A DNA stretch of 64,000 nt from Panagrolaimus kolymaensis. Taxonomy: Eukaryota > Nematoda > Chromadorea > Rhabditida > Panagrolaimidae. This document shows, piece by piece, positions 1 to 11,952 of this stretch. The notes under the pieces are model-generated. The model had not been told where the DNA came from. It was given only the letters and a program-made list of their open reading frames with translations, and made no database searches. The translations under genes were made by a program, and so were the position numbers. Where the stretch lies: contig JAJQJQ010000016.1 of NCBI GenBank assembly GCA_028622995.1, positions 1,922,001-1,986,000 of the forward strand. The letters run 5' to 3'. Within the stretch, counting starts at the first letter, position 1. The number at the start of each line of letters is the position of its first letter.

Positions 1-169
1 ATTTTTTTATAAACAAAGCCCTCAAGATTAACCCATAAAAAAATGATGCAGATAATAGGATATATCGTTCATTATTATTATTGATTTAGTATAAGAATTT
101 ATTCTGACTTGCAATTTAATTATCTTTCTTGGTTTCTTGTTTATTTTTTTCAATTTTTTTGTATTGATA

Positions 170-2343
170 ATGCCATCCTTCAACCCTTTTCGCCGTCGAC
201 GAGTTGATGCTGAAGAAAAAAAGAAATCAACAACACCCGAAAAAAATGAAAAGAAGCTCGTTGATCCCAATATCGTTAATAAAGATTTGTTAAATCCTTC
301 ATCGTAAGCAGTTTAAAACAATTTTTATTTTGAACGCCATATTTAACTTTTTTTAGAAACATTCCTGCGATAAAAACATCCTTGAATAATGATATTGAAA
401 GAATTAATTATTTGAATATGGGTGGACGATATAATTCACATATTAAAAGAATAGTTTTGAATAAAATCGACAATGGAAAATTTAAGCGTGATGTAAAATT
501 ATATTTTCATTAGAATTTTTCTAATCCTAATGAAAAGTATTTCAGACTGTGCCATTTGTATTTCCTAATTCAGCAATACCAAACTGCAATCTCGTATTTT
601 ATGAAGAGAAGGAAAGATGCCTTAATGAAAAAATATTATTCGAAGATCCTGAATTTCCTGCACAATCTTCGAGTTTATACATTCACGGACCATCCGAAGA
701 AGAACCAGAAATTAAATGGCTCCGACCTAATGTAAGATTGCTACTTAAAATTTTATAAAGGAATGAATAAGGAAGGGACTCAAGTGTTAATATAAGCTAA
801 AATGTTTCGACATTCATTGGCATGAGTATCCCATTTAATTGCCATTTACTTTCCAATGGAAAAAGCATATATTTTATATTTTAGGAAATCTCCAATGATC
901 CACAATTTTTTGTTGATGGTGAATCACGGTTTGATGCGATTCAAGGACATCTTGGTGATTGTTGGTTGATAGCTGCCATTGCAAATTTGGCCACGCGCAA
1001 AGAACTCTTTTATCGCGTCGTCCCACCAGATCAAAGTTTTACAAGAAAAAATTATGCTGGGATATTTCATTTTCATTTTTGGAATTATGGTAAATGGGTA
1101 GATGTTGTCATAGATGATCGACTTCCAACGGTAGATGGGAAATTATATTACATATATTCAAAGTCTAAAAATGAATTTTGGAGTGCTTTGCTTGAAAAAG
1201 CCTACGCCAAACTTTATGGTTCTTATGAAGCGTTAGAGGGAGGCTTGACCACCGAAGCTTTGGAAGATTTTACTGGAGGTCTTACAGAATATTTTCAAAT
1301 AAAAGATATGGATGTCCAAGAGAAAATTAAGCTTTCAATAGTTCTGATTCGTGGATTTCGAAGAGGATCACTTTTTGGTTGTAGCGTTTACTCTGATCAA
1401 GATAAAATCGAAACAATAACTAAAGAAGGTATAGTTAGAGAACACGCTTATAGTATTACCGCTGTACACAGTATTTATCATCGAGTAGATGGCGAAACTT
1501 TATTATTACGCCTTCGAAATCCATGGGGCAATAAACATGAATGGAAGGGTGCCTGGTCAGATAAATCAAAAGAATGGGAAGATGTTTCAGAAAAAGAAAA
1601 GGATCAAATGGAATTTATCCTTCGTGATGATGGAGAATTTTGGATGTCTTTCAAAGATTTTTGTATTCATTTTGAATTATTAGAAATTTGCCATTTTGGA
1701 CCTGAAGTTATGAATGAAATCATGGAGTTAACTGGAATGGAAATAATTAAAAATAAATGGACGCATTTTGTTATTAATGGTGAATGGAATAAAAAACAAG
1801 GAACAGCAGGAGGATGTCGAGAAAATAAAAGTAAGAAAATCAGCAGAAAATATTTAAGCTTTTAAAAATTTATAATATGCCATTACTAAATGTTTGCTTT
1901 CAGCTACATTTCCTAACAATCCTCAATATGCCATTCGCTTAGAACTCTCTTCCAAAAGTATTAAAAAAGATGGAAAGTGCACCGTAATTATTGCACTTTT
2001 GCAAAAATATCGTCGTGAACTCAAATCTCAAGATTTTGATACTCTTAATATTAGTTTCAATATTTACAAAATTGACACCCAAACAGGCCGAAAAAGCCGT
2101 TCATTCTTTAAACAAAACAAACCACTCCATGGTAGTTCTATATCCGAATTTAGGCGAGAAGTAAGTTTCATGTAAGCAAAAAGCTAATACATTATTTGGA
2201 CAACTTTTCAGATTGCTGCTCGTTTCCGCTTACTCCCTGGCAATTATCTCATCGTTCCATTCACTGATAAATCAAATGACGAAGCAGATTTTTTAATAAG
2301 GGTTTATTCAAGTGGTAATGTTGAAGGTAATCAAATTACATAA
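170..2343 (+). CDS. Atypical calpain-type cysteine protease (CysPc + C2-like domain, no EF hands)
   Basis: Six exons join in frame: 170-303, 357-492, 546-731, 885-1830, 1904-2160 and 2212-2343, giving 596 aa. The catalytic Cys lies in GDCWLIAAI just after position 950, the His in EHAYSITAV near 1440, and the Asn in RLRNPWGNKHEW near 1520. All three calpain active-site residues are therefore present. The C-terminal part, from the exon at 1904 to RFRLLPGNYLIVPF, matches the calpain C2-like (CBSW) domain. No penta-EF-hand domain follows, as in many nematode calpains, so this is an atypical calpain. The N-terminus is short, basic and unstructured. Calpains are calcium-dependent cytosolic proteases that cut substrates at limited sites. 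The ATG at 170 is the only in-frame start joining exon 1 to the conserved part. The gene is convergent with the next one. The family call is firm; the C. elegans orthologue is not resolved. Confidence 0.9.
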
Positions 2344-3863
2344 ATAAAAAATAAATGCCACGTTTTTTATCGACGGAAGAAAACCCTCTCAAAATTATTA
2401 TTTAACCTGAACCTTTTTGAATGTGAAAATGAATTTTATTTGTACTATCCAAATGTCTTTTTTATTTCTTTGTTTGATAAAAAATTATTTTCACCAAAAT
2501 CTTTATTTTACAAAAAAAAAAGAATGGCTAGAGTAGTTTTTCCAATAATTTAAAAACTTTATTGGAATAGATTTTTTTGCACCCGTTCAAAATTTTTTTT
2601 TTCAGAGCAAGACAACACCTTTCAGATTCTTGTTCTAATATTCATGAAATCAGCCAAAAAGCATGTTTTATTTGCATTTATTTACAATTTGTGAAAACTA
2701 ATAACAAGTATTAATTTGTTATTATAAATATATGTTTTTCAATAACAAAATAGAAGCAAAATTAAAAAATTTAGTTTTCATGGAAAATTCCCTATTTTTA
2801 AATTTTTTTAGTAAATACTAAATTACGCATGATTGTTGTTAGCATAAACCTTCACCCTTGTAATAGTAATAAATTTCTTTAACCATTTTCAATGTTTACT
2901 TTTTTTGCTTTATTTCAACAGCCAACGGCGATATTTTCCTCTTTTTTTTCAAATTTCAATGACGGGAAACAATTAAGCTAGTTTACTTTTACTTTTAACC
3001 ACAAAAGAAAAAATGGAGAAAACAACACTTTTAAATGGTTGTATTATTTTTGGGTTGAAAAAAAGAGCGAGGAATTCAATTTCAAATTACATATTTCTAA
3101 AAACAGGAGGAAGAAAACATTTTAAAGTATTTTGTAATACGTAATGAGATACCAATTTGCAAAGGAAAAAATGAAATTGCGATCTATTTTTGACTTTTTA
3201 ATCACATCGCTTTTCATTTATTGGAAACTTGAAAAAAAATAGGAATAAAACGCGCGTTAAAGGTCGAAAATTGTTTTATTATTTCTTTGATGTTGAATGT
3301 CGCAATAAAAAAAAGTATCCCACAGAGTATTTTAATTTGCTACCAGCAAAACCACCATTGAAAAGCTTAAAAAATTAATGACTTTTTTATTCGTTTTCAA
3401 ACGATTTTTAGGGAAACAAAAAATAAATGTCAGATATGTGATAATTGGAATACAAGCATTTTTTATGGTTCGCACAATCAATATAGAAGGGGAGGGATTT
3501 TGTTTAATTACAATTTACAAATGTCCAAAATTATGGTTGATTTGGTAATTTCAGAAGTTTGAAAACATCTAAGAAAATGACGCATAAGGGTCATTAAAAA
3601 AGTTTACTCATGTTTTACTTTTTCTTCACTCACTTTAAGCATACTCTTTTGCTAATTCAACAAGCAAATTTTCCATTCATTCGTGTGATGAAATTTATTA
3701 AAGTTCATTAAACATTTATTATTTTTATAAAATAAAATTTATAATTAATTTATTACGTTTTAAAATTAAAGCGATTTAAATCAAAACTATACATTTGTTA
3801 TAAAAAGGAGAAACAATGAAACCCGTTTAAAATTTATTGACCGTTTTTTTAATTTATCGTTTA
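2344..3863. other. Convergent intergenic region
   Basis: This is about 1.5 kb of AT-rich DNA between the 3' ends of the calpain gene and the GPCR gene. It holds AATAAA-like motifs just after the calpain stop and before 3860 on the minus strand, consistent with polyadenylation of both genes. No coding exon or obvious repeat was found. Confidence 0.5.
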
Positions 3864-6800
3864 TTAAACATTTGCAGCAGCAGATTCCATACCACCACTT
3901 GAAGTTACATCGATGAGACGCTCATGATGTTCTTTACAATTATCATTTCCAATTTTAGTGGATACTACCGGACTTCGAAGGATTTGATTTCTCAATGAAG
4001 CGGTATGTGCGGCGGCACCAGGTGCGCTTCCATTTCGAGTTAAAACTGTTCGTTGAATACTCTTTTTACGTTGAAGAATTTTCTCCCAGGGGCAGCATTC
4101 TCGAAAAGCATTAATAAACTCTCGTCGAAATAGATTCGACATAGTGGAATATAGAATAAAATTTACAGATGAATTTAATAATGATAATAAATCAATAACA
4201 TCTCCAATTTGCTGCATGGCAATTCGAAAAGGTGGATCAAGGCCAACTTTCATAACCAAAATACCTAAAAATAAAATAAAATAATTTTTGGTAATAATAA
4301 CATAGCTTTCCACAAAAATGAAGCTGAATTATTTCCAACAAAAAAATACTTTTTCCCATTCCTCTTTTCATCACAAATAAAAATAATTACCTTGTGGAAG
4401 TTCAGTGATGAGAAAAACAAAAACAATTAAGACCAACATAGCGGTGGTTCGTTCCGTTTGGGTTTTACTTCCACTTGAAGGTGTTGCATGTGCTTTTGTT
4501 TTCATTTTCATTGAATTTGCACCATTACTCATTCCACTTCCATGTGAAAGTCGTGATTTTCTATTCTTTGCTTCAACCAACATTCTAACTAATAAAGCCA
4601 TAAAAATCGTTAATAAAGCGCACGGAACAACTTTGAGAAAGATTCCCGCCGTCCAAAAGCTAAATCTTTCCCATGAACAACTCCAAAAATTTGGTTGAAC
4701 AAAAACAAAGGCTCGCACTTGATCGTTTGCTTGATAGAACTTTGCATAGGGTGAACCCGACATCGTGCAAGATTGGGGTACTGGGAGGAGTCCATTATCT
4801 TGAATTTTGTACCGAAGCATATTTGGTGCTGAACCTGCGAATGATACAAACACTGCTAAAGCAATACTAATTCCAGCAGCTTTAAATGTGTTAAATCTAG
4901 GCATATTTGGATTTGATGTTGCGCTGCCTTTAATCACTAAATATCGTAAAACTGCCATATTTACTGTTAACCAAAGGCTAACACTATGAAGAAAAACTGA
5001 TAAAGTTGCGTATGCATAAGTAAAAATAATCCAAGCAGATGAAAAATAAAATGGATGACAGTGATGAACCTATAATAAAAAATAATGGAATTGTTCAAGT
5101 ATTAATATGATATGAAAAACAGCTTCAAGTGCTTCGTCGAAGAAGAATAAGAAAAAATCCTAACCTGCTTAAAAACAAAATATGATGCCATTAAAGTCAT
5201 ATCACATATTGCAATAAATATTAAAAATAAATTAAAAGGATTTGATCTCATACTTGGTCGTAATAATACTGCAACAATGGAAATATTACTGAGAACACCA
5301 AGCACGCATAAAATGTGATATATATAAGTGTGGAATCCATTATACCATGTAGCAACACCGGAAAAAAGCTAAAAAATAAAAACAAAGTTTAGTTTCAATT
5401 AAAATATTTTTTATTTAAAATTAATTTAAATTGTTATCTCATCTATTTGCTATATACTGTAATCATCTCCAGCGTGCGCTTTATTCAGCCAGCAAAATGC
5501 AAAATGCATCTTCCCGCTTTAATATTTTAAAAAAAGAAGAAAAGAGAGCGTTTTTTTTTGCCATTCTAAATTTTTTAGCTTCCCTCGCGTTCAGGTTCTC
5601 TCTTCTTTTTTTTTATTCAATATCCCGATCTTTTTGTTCTTTTAACTTTGTTAAAAAATATACTTACATATTTCTATTGTTAAAGAAAAAAGTTAGTTAA
5701 ATACATCACTATTTTGCAGACTTTTCAACTCTTCAACAAACGACTAAAAATGTCTCACACTATTTTGTTGGTTCAGTCAACAGATAATGTTGAATCCCGA
5801 ACTTGGACCGACTATGAAACGACTATCGATTGCCTTGAAGCTATTTGCAAAATATATGAAGAACATTTAAAGAAGCTTAATCCTGTTGGAAGTTTAATTT
5901 CCTACGAAGCAACGGATTTACTCAAATTTCTTGATCGTCTTTCTGATATCTCATGCTTAGTTTTATCTCGTCGAACTAATACTTATATTCCAAAAAGCCG
6001 AGATTGGATCAAATCCGAAATTTTTGGTTTACTTCGTCAACAGCTTGAATCATCCAAATAAATACCAAAAAATTAACTTTCAAGCTTTATATATATTTTT
6101 GATCTCTTTTTATATTATGTTTTTTGTTTTATTTTGTTAAACTTGTATCACTTTTTCTATGCGGTTTTTTTAAAATAAAATTACTGGTATCAAAGTTTAG
6201 AATTTTTGATGTTTTACTGATCAACCAATTAACGTTTAAAAAATCATAGAAGATGTCAAGGTTTTCGGGTTTGATCATTTTTAGAATTTTTGCAGCATAT
6301 AAATTAAACCTGAATTTTAATTCATAACTTTTTTTTTAAATCTCGGTTTTCAAGCTTTTATGTTTTATTTTTGAAGATAATAATAGCAACAAAAAAATGT
6401 AAATACATCTTGCGACAGTTTTTTTGCCCCAAGGTTTATTTTTTACGGAATTATGTCGCCTGCTGTTACTACTTATAAGTTTTGTTTAACATAAAAAAAT
6501 AAGGCTCTGCATTTGACGGGATGCTGCATTGCTTTTTTTTCTTCGAAGATTTCTTTTGGTTCAATAATGTAAAGAAGAAAAAATTGCCGTAAAATAAAAA
6601 GAAAACAGCTTTGAATTCTTTGAATAAAGGCTTCTTGAAAAAAATTTTAAACAAATTGTGGGAAACTAAAATATTTGCAGAAGCGATTTTACGTCAAAAT
6701 TTCAAGAAACAAAGTAAAAACGAAGAAAAATTGAAATTTATGCAATTGTGACTACAAGAGAGAATTTTATTAATATTAATGGTAGTATCATATAATCGAT

Positions 6801-6963
6801 CTTCTAACGACGCTTTATATTTTTGTTAAGTACAAGCTTAATTTAAATTTTTGTTAAAATATGATTTTAGGGAATTTACTGTAATATTTTAAAAACTTCT
6901 TACCTCACTGTATCGTTCAAGAGCTTCATCAAGCTCAGACGCATTAAGTCCGGCACATTCCAT
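3864..6963 (-). CDS. Rhodopsin-family neuropeptide GPCR, DMSR (myosuppressin receptor-related) type
   Basis: Four exons, read on the minus strand, join in frame: 6963-6904, 5368-5165, 5069-4391 and 4264-3864, giving 447 aa. The first exon encodes a short extracellular N-terminus carrying an NAS glycosylation sequon. TM1 and TM2 lie in the second exon (LGVLSNISIVAVLL, LFLIFIAICD) and TM3 starts in the third, after a HCHPFYF loop cysteine. TM6 ends in VFLITELPQGIL, a motif I associate with insect myosuppressin and nematode DMSR receptors. TM7 is NSSVNFILY in place of NPxxY, followed by FRREF of helix 8. The basic, Ser/Thr-rich tail has phosphorylation potential. The likely ligand is an FMRFamide-like peptide, acting at the plasma membrane of neurons or muscle; this is inferred from family only. 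The 1.5-kb first intron contains erh on the opposite strand. Confidence 0.85.
5750..6061 (+). CDS. erh: Enhancer of rudimentary homolog (ERH)
   Basis: This single-exon gene encodes 103 aa. It starts MSHTILLVQ and contains the ERH signatures EEHLKKLNP, LDRLSDISCLV and SRDWIKSEIFGLLRQQ. Its length matches the metazoan family (104 aa in human). ERH is a small, highly conserved dimeric nuclear protein that partners with splicing, mRNA-decay and small-RNA factors. In C. elegans ERH proteins act in PETISCO complexes. The upstream sequence ATTTTGCAG at about 5711-5719 is a good trans-splice acceptor 31 nt before the ATG. AATAAA-type signals follow the stop. The whole gene lies inside the first intron of the GPCR gene, on the opposite strand. 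The call is firm. Confidence 0.96.
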   Translation: MSHTILLVQSTDNVESRTWTDYETTIDCLEAICKIYEEHLKKLNPVGSLISYEATDLLKFLDRLSDISCLVLSRRTNTYIPKSRDWIKSEIFGLLRQQLESSK

Positions 6964-9900
6964 TGGTAAAAAAAATATAAAGAAGGCAAATGTAACTAAA
7001 AGCCAAAAACTTTATTTCATATAAATTAATTAAAAATAATAACACGCCAATTCGTGAGTAAAAAAATGATTTTAGAAGAAAAGGGTATGAGTAATTTTGA
7101 ATGGAAGTCCAGCAAATCATACATTCTCTCCTATTTTGATATAGCTAGATGCTATTTGGAAAAAAAAATTACACCGGAAATTCTTCCACTCCAATTTTGT
7201 AAAAGCTAAGGAATAAAAAAAGAAAGATAATTTCTCTCCTACTATGGTGGAGGTCTTTGTTAGTATAAGAAAGGTAGGTGAATAATCGGCTGTTTAGCAA
7301 CCCTTAGCATTGTCGTGTTTGCAATAAAGAAGAAAAAAACGAATAAGCTGACAACAATAATGACAAAAGAACATTTGTTGTCAATTTAAAAAAAAAGAGG
7401 ATAAAACATGAAAAGGAAAAAATATAATAATAAAACATAAAACGTGGATCAAACATAGAGAAATTTTTGCGACATTTGAGATTTTTGAAACAAAAAAAGA
7501 ATGAATCGAAACTATGGAAAAATGACGCGAGGAAATTTCTTTTACCTCAAGCTTTTTTTTTCTTTAACGAGTCTTTCAATGGTGACAATTGCTTGAGGGC
7601 TCGCTGCATTGACTTTTAAGAGGCTAATCCACTCACTCACTATGCAAATATTCCACAACATCGGTTGGCGAAATCTACTATACTACCAAGACAAGACAAC
7701 ATCCGTCAAAGCATTTGACTCAACAACAACGACTGCCACCACCCTCATTTTCGTTTAAGAGGAGAGTACTTTCTTCCTTGTTTTCCCCGTCACAACCACT
7801 ATTTTCATCTACTACTTCATCGACGTTTTTCAATTTTTCATAAATTCCAAAAATGGTTGAACAAATTTATTTGTTATGTTTTCGAAAAGTAAGGGGGTTT
7901 TTTTCCTTGACTTGAGAATGCCATCTGTTTGAAAGGAATGGAAAAAAGTTTACCGATGTTAACGAAAAAGGCGGAGCACTCCTTCCCTCTTCATATGTTC
8001 TTACCGCCTTAGGCGGGAAAGAAAAAAACAAGGATGAACACATTTCCTTCTTGCTTTTTGAGGTTTTATGTTAAAAAAAATTTTTATGGCGCTTCTGCGC
8101 TTCAAAAAACATTGTTTATTCGAGGATTAGCACACAAGGAGAAAATATGAAAGGAGGGCATCGCCGTGAAATAGAGGCTTTAATGGTTTATTCTTTTCTT
8201 CAACTTTATGGAATTTATTTTTTGGAAGGCACATGAAATGAAACAATGATGATTCTCCTGATGGGCTAATTGCTAAGGCATCGTAAAATATAATGCTTTC
8301 AAAGAATTGCTTTTGAAGCTACTTCTCCATCTTTTTGCATTCCTCATATATTTGCCTTTCTTCTGTCGGCGTAATTAATCCACACGGGTTGGTTAGTTGG
8401 AAGACGACGGAAGGAAAAAGAAGGGGTGTTTATGAGGCCTTAGATAAGTCCACCACCATCATCCTTTTTCCTTTAAAAACGACGATGATGATGGATTGAA
8501 ACCCGAAACATTCTTATTCTTTTTTTTCACGAAAGTGCAAAAATAAAAAAGCAAATAAGAAAAAAATAAGAAAACCACTTGAGTATCTTTTTAAATAGAA
8601 AAGAAGAGAGAAATAGAGATAGATAAAGCAGCTCTTCGTAAATCCAGAAAAAAAAAGCATAAATGATTTTTTTATTGAAACTTTAAAGCTAATAGTCTTT
8701 TCGTTTCAATTTTAATATAAACTAAAAAATTGAGGAAGTATAAAGATCGCATCATATAGCTTATATTTTAAATAAGTTATTTTTAGCATCAAAGAAATGG
8801 CAGAAGAATAAACAATTTTAAGAATAACTTGGGACATTAGATTAGAATTGTTCTTCTAACACAATTCCAAATTCTCTTTGCTAATAGATCGTATAATTTC
8901 GAAACACAAAAAGGAAATTTAAAATAAAAAAATTTAAAGTCACGTCAGCTATTTTTAAAAATTTACAAACCGCCGTAAACAAAATAGCCACCACCACAAC
9001 TTCCAACCATTCAAAGTGTTACTACTACCATAATCCTATTTCCCAATTACCTACTAAATTCTTGTGCCTTTTTTAACCCAAAAGAAATCTAAATAAAGCT
9101 ACTTTTTATTCAATGACGGAATTTAAAGAAAAAAAATTTTGACGGCAGATAAAAAGGGAAACCAAAAAAAAAAATGAATGACCGCCTGAGGATGCAAAAA
9201 GTTGCTGCTTAAAAAACCCACGGTTTATGGTTGGCTTTACTTTACGCTCATTTGCTTTTTTGTTTTTTCAAAAAGTTAAAAAATAAAACAACACAAATTA
9301 TTTTCGCCTTTTTTAAAAACATTAAAAACTTAAGTGAATCTTTTTAAAAATGCGGGAGTCTCTCGAAGGCTTAAAAAAATGTATGATCAAAACGCTTTCA
9401 AATTCAAAGAATAAAAAATGAAGAAATAATTTTTTTCTATAAAAAGTCACAGCGGATACTTTTTAGATGAGAAGGGAAATTAAGCTTAACTTTTTTCGCC
9501 GTCTAATTAGTATCCTTTTTCTCTTTGTTGCTCTGTAAAAGAATATCGTGTCAGATTTTATTTATTTTCTTTCTCTTTGAAAGTTTAAAGAAGCAAAATA
9601 TAAAAAAAAGGTTTTTTATTTCAGAACACAGAAAAAATAAAATATACATACTTCAAAAGAAGAAACAAAACAAAACAAAAAATTGTAGCAAGCATTTGAA
9701 ACAATGGAAAATGTAAAAAAGCTTTAAGCTTACTTTCTTTTCTTTTTTTGCATGAGAGATCCGCCAGCGCATTTTCAATCCAATTTACGGCAATAACAAA
9801 AAAAAGTGGAAACAAAAAAGTGTTAACAAAAAAATATATGTATTTGTTTGTGTACGCAGCATACACATGGTAAAGAAATGGATAATGCCTTTAGGCATTA

Positions 9901-10036
9901 AGCGCAAGGCTAACAGATTTAAGCTCAGTTGAATCCAAAAATTTTCCATCTCGAAGTATTTTGTCGTTTGGTTGAGAACATCGAAGACATTGAAATTCAC
10001 CTCCGATTGGAGATGAAAACTGTAAAATAATTGTTG
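6964..10036. promoter_or_regulatory. Long intergenic region upstream of the GPCR gene
   Basis: About 3 kb of AT-rich sequence with many poly-A/poly-T runs separates the GPCR start from the foldback cluster. It presumably carries the GPCR promoter. I see no convincing coding exon, tRNA or ordered repeat in it. Confidence 0.4.
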
Positions 10037-10300
10037 CTTAAAGGGAGTGTCTCAGCAAACGAGAAAACTCCTTACAGCGGGTGTTCCTAGCCCGAAAGTT
10101 TTTTTTCATTGTCTCAAAAGCTTACAAAGAGCTTCAAATTTTTTGTAGCTTTTTGTAGCACTTTGTTTTTTTTTCTCAAAATGCTACAAAAAGCTACAAA
10201 AATTCGTAGCACTTTGTAAGCTTTTGAGACAATGAACTTTCGGGCTAGGAACACCCGCTGTAGTAAAAGTTTTCTCGTTTGCTGAGACACTCCCTTTAAG
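10037..10300. mobile_element. Hairpin MITE-like element A with TTAA ends
   Basis: An about 264-bp near-complete inverted repeat. The left end TTAAAGGGAGTGTCTCAGC returns as its reverse complement at the right end (GCTGAGACACTCCCTTTAA). Inner parts also pair: GTCTCAAAAGCTTACAAAG near 10110 with its complement near 10220. There is only a short T-rich loop. It has no coding capacity. TTAA at both ends is the target-site duplication expected for piggyBac-like (or Sola3) transposons, so a non-autonomous element of such a type is the likely explanation. Confidence 0.75.
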
Positions 10301-10332
10301 AGAGGTTCTACGAGCTGATTCAAATCGGGCGG

Positions 10333-10871
10333 AAGAAGGTTTTTTTTTATTTTTATTTTTTGTTTCGAATAGGTTCAAAATGATGAGAAAAAATTATTGG
10401 CGTCAAGCTTTTTCTCAAAAAGTCAACAGGATATGCTAATTTTTTATATTGAAGCTGAAACCATGCATTAACTTCTAAAATTCAGCTAAATTCACCCATG
10501 AAGTATAATATTTTGATTTTTATCCCATATTAGGTAATCGATTACGGGCTAATTTATGGTGTATACCATATATTTTGATATTCATTAAAAATGAGGAGAA
10601 ATTTGCATATTTATTTTTCAAATGGATGCCATTTTTTTATCAGAGCCTCGGGGGACCCTAAGAAAAATACCCATATATTCCCCAGAATCTCCTCTAATTT
10701 ATGCAAAAAAAATAATAGTTAAAAAGCTTGGACTTTTGGAATGCCATCGCAAAACGTATCGGCGACCACAATTTATGATGCATTAATGACCTGCTTGCCT
10801 TGCTTTTCGCCTCAGGAACCATTTTTTTTTCACTTCTTTTTTCGTAATAAAATTATTATTATTTATTTACC
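10333..10871 (+). repeat. Left arm of a long inverted repeat (foldback element B)
   Basis: About 540 bp that recurs in reverse complement at 11371-11911 with very few mismatches; one visible difference is GAAGCTGAAAC against GAAGTTGAAAC. The near identity implies recent duplication, gene conversion between arms, or a young transposon. Outside the arms similarity fades gradually: AGAGAGGTTCTACGAG on the left against AGAGAGAGTCTGCGAG on the right. Confidence 0.9.
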
Positions 10872-11053
10872 TCTCGGCAACTAGTTGATATGTATATTTG
10901 TGAAAGAAAAAGTGTTTTTTGGTTCTGAGGATATATCTGGAAAAAAGCAAAGATCTCGCAGAAATAAAAAAACTTTATCTCTAAATTTTCATTCGTTGAT
11001 ATCGATATCTTTGATAAAAGAAAAATAGAGCTTTCATTATTATTTTTTTCATT

Positions 11054-11314
11054 ATGGTTAAAAATAAAATCTTTTATTTGTTGCTGATATTTTATGCATT
11101 TCGATTTACTTCGGCTAAGATAAATTATGATTTATTAGTTGCTGATAATCAAGAGGCTGTTTGTTTTTTTCAAAACTATAATCAAAATCGACCTGAAGCC
11201 TTTCCAAAAATTTCAGCTCCTCATAGCAAAGAATGTGGTAAAAGAAAATTTAGGTTAGGCAAAAATTTTATTTTAACAACTATTGTTTTTATTTTTTGTT
11301 TGGATCGTAAATAA
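11054..11314 (+). CDS. Small predicted secreted protein in the loop of the foldback element
   Basis: The reading frame encodes 86 aa. It starts with a clear signal peptide: MVKNK, then a hydrophobic FYLLLIFYAF core, with probable cleavage after TSA. A mature region follows with two cysteines and no recognised domain. The ATG follows a T-rich stretch and the stop is followed by AATAA-rich sequence. A GT site inside the GGTAAAAG near 11237 could instead be a splice donor, so the last third may be intron. I do not recognise the protein. It is the only reading frame in the roughly 500-bp spacer between two near-identical inverted arms, so it may be element cargo or a gene captured by a palindromic duplication. 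Confidence 0.4.
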   Translation: MVKNKIFYLLLIFYAFRFTSAKINYDLLVADNQEAVCFFQNYNQNRPEAFPKISAPHSKECGKRKFRLGKNFILTTIVFIFCLDRK

Positions 11315-11370
11315 ATATCTTTTTATGAAAAAATATCCTTTGTTTGAAAGTAAAAAATCAGGATTAAGTT

Positions 11371-11911
11371 GGCAAATAAATAATAATAATTTTATTACGA
11401 AAAAAGAAGTGAAAAAAAAATGGTTCCTGAGGCGAAAAGCAAGGCAAGCAGGTCATTAATGCATCATAAATTGTGGTCGCCGATACGTTTTGCGATGGCA
11501 TTCCAAAAGTCCAAGCTTTTTAACTATTATTTTTTTTGCATAAATTAGAGGAGATTCTGGGGAATATATGGGTATTTTTCTTAGGGTCCCCCGAGGCTCT
11601 GATAAAAAAATGGCATCCATTTGAAAAATAAATATGCAAATTTCTCCTCATTTTTAATGAATATCAAAATATATGGTATACACCATAAATTAGCCCGTAA
11701 TCGATTACCTAATATGGGATAAAAATCAAAATATTATACTTCATGGGTGAATTTAGCTGAATTTTAGAAGTTAATGCATGGTTTCAACTTCAATATAAAA
11801 AATTAGCATATCCTGTTGACTTTTTGAGAAAAAGCTTGACGCCAATAATTTTTTCTCATCATTTTGAACCTATTCGAAACAAAAAATAAAAATAAAAAAA
11901 AACCTTCTTCC
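11371..11911 (-). repeat. Right arm of the long inverted repeat (foldback element B)
   Basis: Reverse complement of 10333-10871, nearly identical over about 540 bp. Neither arm contains a long open frame or a recognisable transposase domain. A transcript crossing both arms would fold into an extended double-stranded RNA hairpin. Confidence 0.9.
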
Positions 11912-11952
11912 GCTTTAATTCAAAATCTTTAAATTATCTCGCAGACTCTCTC

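Noticed and set aside
11413..11550. Short frame in the right palindrome arm starting MVPEAKSKASRS
   Set aside because: Only about 40 codons, no recognised domain, and present in both arms as part of the non-coding repeat.
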